From: Jimgerdemannia flammicorona
Taxonomy: Eukaryota; Mucoromycota; Endogonomycetes; Endogonales; Endogonaceae
Length of the DNA stretch: 18,073 bases
Reading direction: 5' to 3'
Assembly (NCBI GenBank): GCA_003990745.1
Contig: RBNI01002581.1
Span: 1 to 18,073, forward strand
Below are positions 1 through 8,964 of the stretch, one piece after another. Numbering within the stretch: position 1 is the first letter of the stretch; every line of letters starts with the position of its first letter. The position numbers and the translations under genes are program-made. The notes beneath the pieces are model-generated. The model worked only from the letters and a program-made list of their open reading frames with translations, was not told the origin of the DNA and ran no database searches.

Positions 1-3000
1 CAGTTGAAAGAGGCTGGGGTATTGGGGGAAGTTGGTCTGGATTGTATGGGGGGTGACTTCAACATGGTATGGGATAGGGAGAAGGATAGGACTGATGGTG
101 GTAGAGGTGTGCGGGGAGAAAGTGGTGGGCTGGGGGACTGGCTGGAGATAGAGCGATTGTGTTCTTTAGCGGACTCAGGAAGACATCTTTGGGCTGATCG
201 GTGGATATATATCCACTGGGCGGCAGGGCTGAGTTCCAGGATTGACTGGGTTCTGACGGCGGAGTGTTGGGGTGCAGATGTCTGGTCGGTGCTGGATGTG
301 ATATGGTGTCTGTGGTCTGATCACTGGGGGCTGCTTGGTAGGGGGAGGTTTGGGGGAAATGAGGATGGGCCTGGACATTGGCGGCTAAATGCCTCTTTGT
401 TGGAGGATCGGGTGTTGTGGGAGGACTGGAAGATGGAGGTGGTTAGGAATATTGGTTGGTGGCAAGAACAGGGCTTGGGAATTGGAGACCGTTGGCGAAG
501 ACTGAAGGCGACTGCCCAGGGGTATTGGAGGGAGGCAGGGAAAGGAAAGTGTACTCAGCGAAGGCAGAGGGTGCTGTGGGCCTCCCGGCGTCTGGCAACA
601 CTTATGGGGAGATGGGCAGGGGTGCTGGAGGATGGGGAGGTGACTGATTGGCGTATTGTGCGAATCCGACAGGAGGTTGACGAGCTTAAAGGAGTATTAC
701 AGAAGGAGGAGGAGGTGAGGCTTCAGGGAATGGTGGCCCGCTTGCGGTGGCAGGGACTGGAGGAAGGGGAGAGACCTTCGAGGTTCTTATCGAGGTTATT
801 GCAAGCGCGACGAGTGAGGCAGCGGTGGGAGGGGGTTCTGGACGAGGGCGGCGAGCTGGTGGTGGGGACTCTGGCAATTCTGGGGTTATTGCGGAACAGG
901 TGGGGGAATTTGTGGAGTGAGGAAGAAGGAGGGATGGATGCTATGGACATTGAGAGGCAGCTGGGGGATTGGATTCCAAACCCTGCGGAGGGACTTGGGT
1001 CATTGGGAGACCCAGTGAGTAGTGAGGAGATTTGCAGAGTTATGGCCTCGATGAGTAAAGGGACTGCCCCTGGCGAGGATGGGCTTCCCTGGGATTTTTG
1101 GCAGAAAATGGCTGGAGTCAGTGAGGTGCTTGAAGAGATGGCTGCTATGTGTGGTGAAGTTCTTCGGTCTGGTGCCTGGATTGGGGGACAGCGCTTAGGG
1201 CTGGTCTCCCTGCTCTACAAGGATAAGGAGAGGCATGAGGACTGGAAGAACTGGAGGCCAATTATGCTTCTCGACATGGACCGCAAATTGGTGACCAAGA
1301 TCTTAGTGTTGAGGCTGCAAGGAATTGCTCAGCAGGTGCTTGGAGTGGAGCAGCATGGGTTTGTTGGTGGGCGGTTGATTAGAGATGGGACAGCCTGGGT
1401 TCATGGCATGATTGAGGGTACGCGGGCAACAGGAGTTGATGGCAGATTGGTGTTTCTGGACCAGGAGAAGGCTTATGACCAAGTGAGGAGGGTATGGCTG
1501 GAGGGGGTGCTGAAACGGATTGGAATCCCACCAGGGTTCCGAGGATCGCTGATTAGCCTCTTGGAGGACAGTCAGGCGGCGCTAGTTGTTAATGGCCATA
1601 GGGGAGTGACCTTTCCCCTGGGATGAGGGGTGCCCCAGGGGGATCCCTTGTCACCCATTTTGTATGCACTTTCTCTGGAGCCTTTACTGGATCGAATTCG
1701 GCGTCGGATTGGGGGCTTGGACATTCTAGGGGTTAATTGGAAGGTGGGGGCCTTTGCGGATGACATGGTGGTCGGGTTGGGCTCTCTGGTGGATGTGGGG
1801 GAGTTACAGAGGTCTGTGGAATGGTATGAGAGGGGCTCTGGGGCTAAGCTGAACTGGCACAAGTATGAGACTCTAGTGCTCGGTGCTGGAATTGTTGGTG
1901 GCGAGGTCATTGGGACAGTGGTACCAGCTGGAGAACCTGTGCGATATTTGGGAATCTACTTCTTGGTGTTCGGGTCCCTTCTTCCCCGGGTGTGGTGGGA
2001 GCGTAAATTGTTAGAGTGGAGAAATGTTCTGCTGCGCTGGGGAGGCCAGCATATGTCCCTGGCTGGAAGAGTGATGGTACTGAATGTGTACTGGATGCCC
2101 AAGCTTTGGTACGTTGGTTATCATTTGGATTTTCCACCATGGGTGGTCAAGGGGCTGTTGAAGATAGTGAGATCGTGGATCTGGGGAGAGAGGCGGAGCC
2201 AGATCGGGTGGGAGGTGCTCACACTGCCCTTAGAAAGAGGTGGGCTAGGCTTAGTGGACTTTCCTAAGTGGCTCCTATGCCTTAGAGCTTGGTGGCTGCG
2301 AAGAGCTAGCGAGCTTCGTGGTCGGGAGTGGGTGCCACTCATGCAGAGATTGTGGGAGGTTCGGTACTCCCCACGTGGTGACACGGGTGATCTGCTCACG
2401 ATGGTGGCCATGGAGGGGAGCAGGAGAGTGCGGTTTACAGGCTTTTGGTGGGGGGTGGTGGATAGTGCGAAGAAGATTGGACTCCGGTGGAGAGGTGAGG
2501 AGACGGAGGAGGATTGGGGACCACAGATGTGGAGGTGGGACAGGTTGTTGCTCGGTGGTGTCCTGGTGGAGGACTTTAAGCTTGGAGAGGGCCTGGAGTG
2601 TCTGCGTGGTCTAGGTGCAGACCTGTGGCCTGAAGCATGGCAGCGAGTTGGAATCGGCGAGGAGTGGGACTGGAACGGCATCTGGCTCTGGAGCAAAAGG
2701 GTGAGGCAGTGGCTGCCCCCCAAGTTCTGGTTGGTTTGGTGGCGTGCCCTGCGGAGGAATGTGATGTTGAACTATCGGTCTGGGCACTTGGTGGATGGTG
2801 GCATATTCAAGTGCAAGGAATGTTTCAATGTTGGTCAGAAGGGAGGAGTGGTACAGATGCCTGAACATTGACTTGGGGAGTGTGAGGTGTTGGAAGAGTA
2901 CTGGAGAGGTATTAGGTGCCGGATGGGGCAGGGGGTTCTGGAGGGAGAGGGAGGGGGGAGATGGGGAGAGCTTCGCCGTCGGCTGGTGGGGGGAGTTGGG

Positions 3001-3186
3001 GACGAGTGGCTGACCCTTGGGTGGGTCTTGGCGATCTGGGTTAGGCTGGCTGGACATTGGGCTCGTGTCTTTGAAGAAGGACGGCAGGTTGGGGTTGGGG
3101 ACAAGTTGGCCCATTGGGAATGGTTACTTTTGGACATTTTGAATGGGTGGTGGCAAGGGTGGGGGCTGGGGGGAGGGCGGCGCTAG
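1..3186 (+). pseudogene. LINE ORF2: endonuclease/reverse transcriptase, two in-frame TGA codons
   Basis: One frame runs from the window edge to TAG at 3184-3186 (about 1061 codons), broken only by TGA at 1624-1626 and 2869-2871. Endonuclease motifs are GGDFN (49-63), RIDWVL (238-255) and SDH (316-324). The RT shows APGEDGLP, NWRPI, QHGFVGGR, FLDQEKAYD (1453-1479, catalytic Asp), PQGDPLSP just after the first TGA, FADD (1753-1764, catalytic pair), then SGAKLNW and YLGI. A CCHC finger near the C terminus has Cys codons at 2812 and 2821, His at 2866 and Cys at 2881. The family pattern predicts Arg (RGVPQGDPLSP) at the first TGA, consistent with CGA to TGA. The second TGA falls between His and the last Cys of the finger, consistent with TGG or CGA. 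Single-base transitions, not frameshifts, seem to have inactivated it. The N-terminal part of the endonuclease is outside the window. Confidence 0.92.
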
Positions 3187-3370
3187 GGGCTGGTGGGACG
3201 CATCTCTCAGAAGAGTGGTGGAAGGATTCAGGTTGTGGGTAGTCGGGTGGTGCTTGGGCAGAGGGTGTTGGAAGGGGGAGGCCTGGGCCCACGGGGCATT
3301 GGTTGAGGGGAGGTGCGATATTGTATTATTAGTGCTATAGATTTCAGTAATAAAGGGCAGTCCAAGTGAC

Positions 3371-3373
<3 letters not shown>
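3187..3373 (+). other. LINE 3' untranslated region
   Basis: Sequence between the ORF2 stop and the A tail. It is still G-rich at first, then becomes AT-richer before the poly(A) signal. No coding content is recognised. Confidence 0.7.
3349..3354 (+). promoter_or_regulatory. AATAAA polyadenylation signal of the LINE
   Basis: AATAAA lies 19 bases before the first A of the tail, the spacing expected for a polymerase II transcript. This suggests the A tail was copied from a polyadenylated RNA. Confidence 0.75.

Positions 3374-3412
<39 letters not shown>
3374..3412 (+). repeat. A39 tail of the LINE
   Basis: Thirty-nine uninterrupted A residues follow GACTAT and end at GAGGTACAAG. This marks the 3' end of the insertion. 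Its purity suggests youth, since long A runs shrink and mutate quickly. Confidence 0.95.
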
Positions 3413-3416
<4 letters not shown>

Positions 3417-3660
3417 TACAAGCCTGTGGACTAGATGGGCAACTGGTCTTCCTGGATCAGGAGAAGGCATATGACTAGGTGCAGTGGGTCTGATTGGTGA
3501 AGATATTAGATATAATTGGTATATCTCACCAGTTCCAGTTAGTGATGGTCAGCCTACTGGAAGGGAGTAGGGCTGCACTCATGTACAATAAACATTGAAG
3601 GGTGGCATTTCTCCTGGGTAAGGGCATACCCTAGGGGGATCCACTGTCCCTAATTCTCTG
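3413..3660 (+). pseudogene. Old LINE reverse-transcriptase fragment
   Basis: The plus-strand translation reads GLDGQLVFLDQEKAYD, then a stop and V, and later GIP, a stop, GDPLSLIL. It aligns with the segment of the upstream LINE from about 1413 to 1660 (RT motif A through PQGDPLSP). Its stops sit where the intact relative has Gln, Trp or Arg codons (CAA/CAG to TAG, TGG to TGA, CGN to TGA), typical of C-to-T decay on either strand. There is no CpG in the fragment. Its left edge abuts the A39 tail. Its right edge runs into minus-strand gypsy integrase near 3660, so both ends are cut. Confidence 0.85.
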
Positions 3661-4135
3661 AGGATCCATATCTGAGTATAAGTCCATGGAGAAGGCCTAC
3701 AATGGTTAAAGTATCTGTGATTTCCATTGGGAAAGCCTTGAGCCACTTGGTCAGATGTTCTACAAATACAAGGATGTATTTGTTTCATCTTAGTGTAACT
3801 AGTAGAGGTCCAATTAAGTTTATTCCCCATCTCTGAAAGATATTGTCTGGTGGTACAATTGGTTGCAATAGTGCTTGATAGTTCTTCCTTTCTTGGTACT
3901 TCTGGTAGGTGTCACATTTCTTGAGTATATCCTGGACTTGTGTTCTGAGGTTGGGCCAATGTTGGTATGTTGTTCACAACTTCTCTTCTATATTCACCTA
4001 TCCCTGGTGGGCTTTCTGATATTCTTTTCGAATGAGATCTTCTTGTGCCTTGATGGTATGAGGAGCTTCCTTTAGGGTATAGTTCCTCAGGACACCCTTC
4101 TTCTAGATCATTGGGGTTGGCAGGAAAGTACTTCA
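3661..4135 (-). pseudogene. Gypsy integrase, truncated and mutated
   Basis: Integrase inserts the cDNA copy into the host chromosome. The minus-strand translation shows a worn N-terminal zinc-binding region (AHQG, then HWPNLRTQVQDILKKCDTYQ), followed by the start of the catalytic core (WGINLIGPL, NKYILVFVEHLTKW, LILRYGSSE). In the family the finger ends Cys-x2-Cys and the core opens with WG-x-DLIGP. Here the second Cys is Tyr and the first catalytic Asp is Asn, both explained by G-to-A changes. The sequence stops being integrase near 3660, before the second catalytic Asp. Stops interrupt the frame. It cannot be functional. Confidence 0.85.
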
Positions 4136-4560
4136 ACATTGTTGTGAGCTTTCTCTGCTTTGTGAATGATGGTGATTTTGTAATCCTGAAGAATAAGGAT
4201 CTAGTAGGCTAGGATTCCAGTGTGTTCCTTGTAGTTGATTAGCCATTTGAGGGCTGCATGGTCTGTGATCAGGGTGAACCTTTTTCCAATGAGGTAGTGC
4301 TTGAACAGGGTGACTGCCCATTTGACTGCAAGGTATTCTAATTTGGTACTACCATAGTTCATCTGTTGCTGTTTGGTAGCTCTGCTTGTATAAGCTATCA
4401 CATAGTATTGTTGATCAGGTCCTTCTTAGGCTACAACTGCTCTAAGGCCTTCTTTAGAAGCATCTATATACAAGATGAATGGCTTCTGTAGATTGGGGTG
4501 TACAAGGATTGGTGCTATAGTCATGTGGTTCTTCAGTTCCCTGGGGGCTTTTTCTTGTGA
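4136..4560 (-). pseudogene. Gypsy RNase H domain
   Basis: This domain degrades the RNA strand of the RNA/DNA hybrid. The minus-strand translation contains PFILYIDASKEG (first catalytic Asp), then a 66-codon open stretch (4401-4204) with IAYTSRATKQQQMNYG, KLEYLAVKWAV and LITDHAALKWL, all standard Ty3/gypsy RNase H signatures. The tail HNNVEVLSC corresponds to the usual NADALSR. A stop lies after AVVA. It follows the RT domain and precedes integrase, as expected. Confidence 0.88.
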
Positions 4561-5460
4561 TTCTGTCTATTTAAATAGCACTCCTTTCTTGAGAAGAATT
4601 CAGATTGGGGCAGCTATCTGGGTGAAATTCTTGATAAACCTTCTGTAGTAGGATACTAGTATCAGGAATGATAGTGTTTCTTTCAGGGTCTTGGGTACTT
4701 GCCAATTGTTGATCTTCTCAGGTTTCTTTAGATCTGCATGGATTCCTTCTTTTGAAACTATAAATCTAAGGAATTCAAGTTTCTGTTTTCCAAAGTAGAA
4801 TTTCTTTGCATTCAGTCCCAAGTGGTTCTTGTGGGTGAGCTTGAAGAATTCCTCTAGGTGGTGCAGGTATTGTTCGAAATTTGCTGAATAGATGTTGGAA
4901 TCATCCATGCATACAATCAGGCAGTGGTGGATCAAGGGGGCATAGACAGATTTCCTCATTCTCTGAAAGGTGAGGGGGGTACATTGCAGAGTCCAAAAGG
5001 CATTCAGAGATATTCAAACAGTTTTCCTAAAGCAAGGAAGGTTGTCTTTTGAATGTCTTTGGGGTCTGTGGGAATCTCATAGAATCCTGCAAAGAGATCC
5101 ATACTGCTGAAGTATCTGGTATCTTGTAACTGATCCAAAAGTTCCTTAATTCTGGGCAAAGGATAGGCATTCTATTCAGTAACTGAATTGAGTTTCCTAT
5201 AATCTACACAGAGTCTCCATCATCCTTTCTTTGGTACAATAAGTATAGGGCTGGCCCAGGGGCTGGTAGAGGGTCGGATGACTCCATTGTCTAAGAGTTC
5301 TTAAATGTGCTCTTTTTTGAATGTTTTTAAGTAATGGGGTATTCTGTAAGGTTTCTGCCTGATGGGTGTTGTATTTTCTGGATTTATACTGTAGTGATAT
5401 GATGGATTGTATGGTGGGTTGCCATAATCAGTAGTGAAGATATCTTGAGGAGTTCTACTA
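4561..5460 (-). pseudogene. Gypsy reverse transcriptase
   Basis: The minus-strand translation follows the family pattern: DYGNPPYNPSYHYSINP, RQKPYRIP, DNGVIRPSTSPWASPILIVP, CVDYRKLN, SSMDLFAGFYEI (first catalytic Asp), MPFGLCNVP, CMDD (4900-4911, catalytic pair, with Cys in place of the usual Tyr), FLRFIVSKEGIHAD and SYYRRFIKNFTQIAAPI. Several stops interrupt it, for example before ELLDNG and before MPFGL. A frame change separates it from the preceding linker. The domain is close to full length. Confidence 0.92.
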
Positions 5461-5914
5461 ATTGTTGCTATTGTTGGGGTGTCAATTCTTCTCCAATGTT
5501 GGTGGAAGGCTTCACTGTCTCCTGGGTCGCAGAGGGGCCTTTCCTTTCTTCTGGGACCTTTTTGCCATTTCCCAATAAGTTTAGTTCATAAACTTCCCTA
5601 TGAGTTCAGTTGAGAAAAGGCACCAGATGTCCTATTATGGTTCCTTTTGGCAAGATGATGGTCTCCCAACTTTGGTTGGTTGCTCAGGAGTGTACTGAGT
5701 TCATTTTGTTGGGGAAGGTGTGTCCTTCTATATCTAGGTATGGGATATCTTCATTGGGTTCAAAGAAGAGATTTCTGAGGTCGAGTGGTGCAAAGATTTC
5801 GAAGGTGGTTTGTTCTCCAGGCTCCAGGATGAGATTCTTGTGTAATTTGACTGGTTGGTGGTAGACTTGCTGGGGAACATTCCTCTTGAGATGGTTGACT
5901 TGAAGGAGATATAC
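5461..5914 (-). pseudogene. Gypsy linker between dUTPase and reverse transcriptase
   Basis: This frame continues directly from the dUTPase down to about 5684, then resumes after a TGA. Features include PGEQTTFEIFAPLDL and ETIILPKGTIIGHLVPF. The latter resembles the beta-rich segment that precedes RT in many gypsy polyproteins (N-x-T-x-x-x-x-LPKGT-x-IG-x-L). No Asp-Thr-Gly or Asp-Ser-Gly aspartic-protease centre is visible here. The segment ends in a low-complexity stretch (TPQQ, stop, QQLVELL) leading into RT. Its role is inferred from position only. Confidence 0.6.
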
Positions 5915-6301
5915 TTTCTTCTTATCTAAACTTCCAAATCCTTTTACTTGTCTTATTCCTTCAGTAAGTTTGGAGACTTCTTGTAATTGGGGAATTTTGA
6001 CCTTCATGAAGACTGCTTGGGCAATCTTCTGTCTTCTAAAGATTTGGTGCCATTTTGCACTGCTATTGTGTAGGATGACCTTGGTTTCACCTATATATCC
6101 TGGGTCAATGGTTCCTCCTTCTAAAGTTATTCCTTGTCTGCCAAGTCCAGACCTTGAGGTCAATTGGATGTAAGCTCCTTGGGGTGACTGCATGGCTAGT
6201 CCAGTTCTGATCATGAATGCTTTTCCAGACTTGATGGATTAATCCTCCAGACTGTGAAGATCATATCCTACATCTTCTGGGTGTGCTATGGTCGGGGGTT
6301 T
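5915..6301 (-). pseudogene. dUTPase domain within the gypsy polyprotein, all five motifs present
   Basis: A trimeric-type dUTPase hydrolyses dUTP to dUMP and pyrophosphate, keeping uracil out of new DNA. On the minus strand all five family motifs occur in order. Motif 1 is GYDLHS (6268-6251), motif 2 is SRSGL (6157-6143), motif 3 is GGTIDPGYIGE (6118-6086, catalytic Asp and base-reading Tyr kept), motif 4 is QKIAQ (6031-6017, Gln kept), and motif 5 is R-QVKGFGS (5953-5930, stacking Phe kept). A single TAA at 6241-6239 lies between motifs 1 and 2. A CAA Gln codon changed to TAA would explain it. After that stop the frame is open through the rest of the domain and into the linker. The domain sits upstream of RT, where gypsy elements normally have the protease. 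Placement in the same frame as the linker argues for a polyprotein domain rather than a separate gene. Confidence 0.88.
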
Positions 6302-7281
6302 GGCCTTGGGATGTAGCAGGGCATACTGGGCAACATCCTTACTGAGTTCAGCCTGTCCTTGGGCTGAAGCTCCACTAGCGGAGAGCCTCCAGACTCTGAG
6401 GTTGAGGTGTGGCCATCTGGTACCAGTAGAGGGATCTCAGAGGTAATTGATTTCTCTTCTTCCTGTAGGGTCTAGGGCTTCCATGAAGTTGGTGGCATCT
6501 TCTGCCCATCCTTGGCAGGTTGTATGTCTGATGAGAGCTAGGATGTCTTCTCCTAAATCATATATATTGAGGGTCCTTCTTCCTGGCTTTTTGGTCTGAC
6601 TTTTTCGGATCTGGCTTTTTTGAATCTGGTTTTGGTTGTCTTCTCTCTTCAAAGTGTGGATTGTAACATTGTGACTAAGATGGATCTTCTGATGCTTACA
6701 GTCTCAGCAATCTGTGTGTCTTCTATAGTTGCAATATCCCATTGCTTGGAAATAATGTTCCCAGTTATTGATCTCTTGTTGTCTTGGGAATCAGTATCCA
6801 TCTTGGTCATAAGTTGGTGGAAGAGTAGACAAGAGATATACTTCTGTCTGGGTGAAGAGGCTCTGTCCTCTGAATCAGCTTTGCAACTTAGTAGTAACTT
6901 CTTGGAAGATAGTTGACTATGTAACTGTGTTTGGGGGTTCTGGTCTCTGGGGTCTCTGTCTTTTCTATTGATCTAGTAGATGGCACTGATAGCAGTATTC
7001 TCAGAGAGAGTGGAAGACCATTTGGTGTAGACATCTTCTAAGCCAAAAAGCTCTCTCTTGGTGAGTTTCTTTCTTGGAAATAATGGGGATTGTGCTGGGT
7101 CCTACTTCTATATTCCAAGGGTCATTATCCTCAGGTAGTGTCCAGTGAGGGTCATTCCAGAGAATGAGTTTGGGGATTTCTTCTTCTTTAGGTGCTTCTT
7201 GTTCAGAAACTTCTTCATCAGGAACTTCTTAGTTAGGAACTTCTTCCTTGAATGATTCTTGGCCCCAAATTGCTTGTTCCT
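6302..7281 (-). pseudogene. Gag-like N-terminal region of the gypsy element
   Basis: No conserved domain is recognised. Reading down the minus strand, there is first an acidic proline-rich stretch (EEVSEQEAPKEEEIPKL, then WNDPHWTLPEDNDPWNIE) around 7228-7090. A region in another frame follows, with a Cys/His cluster (CNYRRHTDC, stop, DCKHQKIH) near 6740-6690. A basic stretch and a 71-codon open segment (6652-6440) containing RRTLNIYDLGEDILALIRH come next. Position upstream of the dUTPase suggests gag and/or the missing protease, but no zinc knuckle of standard spacing and no DTG motif is visible. Several frame changes are needed. Confidence 0.45.
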
Positions 7282-8935
7282 CTTTAGTAACCATCTTCCT
7301 GTCTATATCCAGAAACTTGATTAGTCACCAGTTCATCCTGTCCTCTCTCCTTCCCTTGTTCTTATACAATAGGGCCACCAGCCCTAGGTCCTCTCCAACC
7401 CACTCACTATTTAGAAGAACAAGGTCACAAATGGCAGCTATCTCTCCTAGCACTCCAGGGACCCTTGCCATCTTCTTCCAAAAGTCCCAAGGTAATCCAT
7501 CCTCTTCTGGTACTGTTCTAAGCTTAATTGCCACATGGACTCTCTGGATCTCCTCCTGTTGGACTGGTAGGATCAAATCCCCCAGGCCCTCTACTTGCAG
7601 TGGCTCCCAATCCTCCAAAGTGTCTCCAATTTCTACTACATTGGCACCCCCTTCCTCCTCAATCTACAGACCCCTCCACTTTTCCTTCAGTAACCCCAAG
7701 ATCTGTTGTATACTGTGTACCATTTCCCCCTCAGCATCAAGGACTCCATCCCATCAATACTATACCCTTTTTGCCTGAAGGAGCCTTGATAAGTATCTAG
7801 TAGGCCTCTCACTCTCTTCAAGCTCCTGCCACCTCAGCCTAGCTGCCATTCCTTTCATATATATCTCCTCCTCCTCTCTCAACATCTGTTGCAACTCCAC
7901 CACCTCTAGCTTAGCTCACACCAATCTCCAATTATCTGCCACTCTAGAATTTTTCAACTCTACCCATTCCATCTGCAATCTACCCAGCCAATTGGAAGCA
8001 TACCTCACTCTTTTCCTTCTCTGCCTCCCAGTATCCCTACCAGCTCCTCTCCAGTAAATCCTCACAGCCTCCTTCAACTTCATCCACTGGACCCCCACTG
8101 ATAAGCCTTCATGTATCCAGCTAGCAATCTTCACCTGGATGTCCTCTACCCAAGGATCTCACAATATCTTCTCAGCCAGCAGGGAGGAGTTAAGACACCA
8201 ATGTCTGGGTCCATCTTCACTTCCCCCAAACTGCCCCAGCCCTAACAGTCCCCAGTGATCTGATCATGGGCACCACTCCACCTCTAGAGTCCTCCAAACA
8301 TCCATGCTTCAGCATTTGGCTGTCAGGATCCAGTCAATCCTTGTACCAAGGCCATTCACCCAGTATGTATAGATACTCCTTTCTCTCTACCAGATTCTGC
8401 TCATATCCCCTAAGGAGCTAAGGTTCTCCACCTCCTTCTATGTATCCAGGCCACCACTCCTTCCTCCAGCACTCCTCTCTCCATCAGTTCTATCTATCTG
8501 AAGATCTTGCACCATATTGAAGTCCCCACCCAGAACATCTACCCCATCCTTTAAGAAAGTGCTCTCCTCAAGAAGATCCTTAATCCATGTAATCTGCTCA
8601 CCCCTAGCTGCAGGGCAGTAGCAAGAGCCAACTCTCACTAGCTCCCACCCAGGTCAATATCATCCCCCCCAAACCAAATGGTCTCCCGAGCTCCTGATTC
8701 CACCTATCTTCTTTTTTCTTCTCTACACCAATATCGCCACTTTGCCAATCTAAGCTGCAGCACCTCCCCATTCTCTAGTCCACTCCACTTGATCTATATC
8801 ATCCTTGCAACATATATCCTGTAGTAGAAAGAGATCAGCCTCCAATCTCTTAAGCCAAGTGAAAATGTTCTTATGCCATTCAGATCCCCATAACCCATTC
8901 ATATTCAGAGAAAAAATATTAGTTGTACTCTTCAT
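7282..8935 (-). pseudogene. LINE ORF2 5' half: endonuclease and start of reverse transcriptase
   Basis: It starts at ATG 8935-8933 with an endonuclease N terminus (IFSLNMNGLWGSEWHKN, then ADLFLLQDICCKDD). Later come GGDFNMVQDLQIDRTDGE (about 8530-8478), RIDWILTAK and SDHWGLLG (near 8260), where a TGA precedes Ser-Asp-His at a position that is Trp in the young copy. The linker includes IYWRGAGRDTGRQRRKRV. The RT begins EEDGLPWDFWKKMA (about 7512-7471) and ends NW, stop, LIKFLDIDRKMVTK near 7282; the stop replaces the Arg of NWRPI. Stops are spread throughout. It lacks RT motif A onward, so it is dead. Confidence 0.88.
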
Positions 8936-8964
8936 TTGAAATAATGTTTAGAAAAAAGATCCCT

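Larger units (their letters stand above)
1..3412 (+). mobile_element. Tad/L1-like LINE (non-LTR retrotransposon), 5' end outside window
   Basis: This is the 3' portion of a non-LTR retrotransposon that copies itself by target-primed reverse transcription. Visible parts in order are the C-terminal half of an apurinic-type endonuclease, a reverse transcriptase, a C-terminal CCHC finger, a short 3' UTR with AATAAA, and an A39 tail. The sense strand is strongly G-rich. It keeps many CpG dinucleotides (about 16 in the first 600 bases), unlike every older element in the window. The long uninterrupted A tail and near-open frame point to a recent insertion. Sequence directly after the tail is an older LINE RT fragment, so this copy probably landed inside a relative. 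The upstream target duplication would lie before base 1 and cannot be seen. Confidence 0.93.
3661..7281 (-). mobile_element. Decayed Ty3/gypsy internal region carrying a dUTPase, no LTRs seen
   Basis: Read on the minus strand, this 3.6-kb segment has the gypsy order: gag-like region, dUTPase, linker, RT, RNase H, integrase. It is broken by many stops and some frameshifts. The integrase is cut off at its 3' end, and the gag-like end abuts a LINE fragment without an intervening LTR. Both LTRs are therefore missing from the window or deleted. It holds only about nine CpG dinucleotides. The dUTPase is not part of the standard gypsy domain set. Confidence 0.88.

Noticed and set aside
1624..1626. 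TGA as selenocysteine or as Trp in a variant genetic code
   Set aside because: The family residue at this site is Arg, Trp is written TGG throughout, and a C-to-T change explains it more simply.
2121..3292. Long proline/serine/histidine-rich open frames on the strand opposite the young LINE
   Set aside because: They are the antisense of a G-rich coding strand, which lacks stops by composition. The plus strand carries the conserved RT motifs.
7248..7800. Plus-strand Ser/Pro-rich open frame of 176 codons
   Set aside because: It is the antisense of the minus-strand LINE ORF2, whose RT motifs (EEDGLPWDFW) lie in the same bases.
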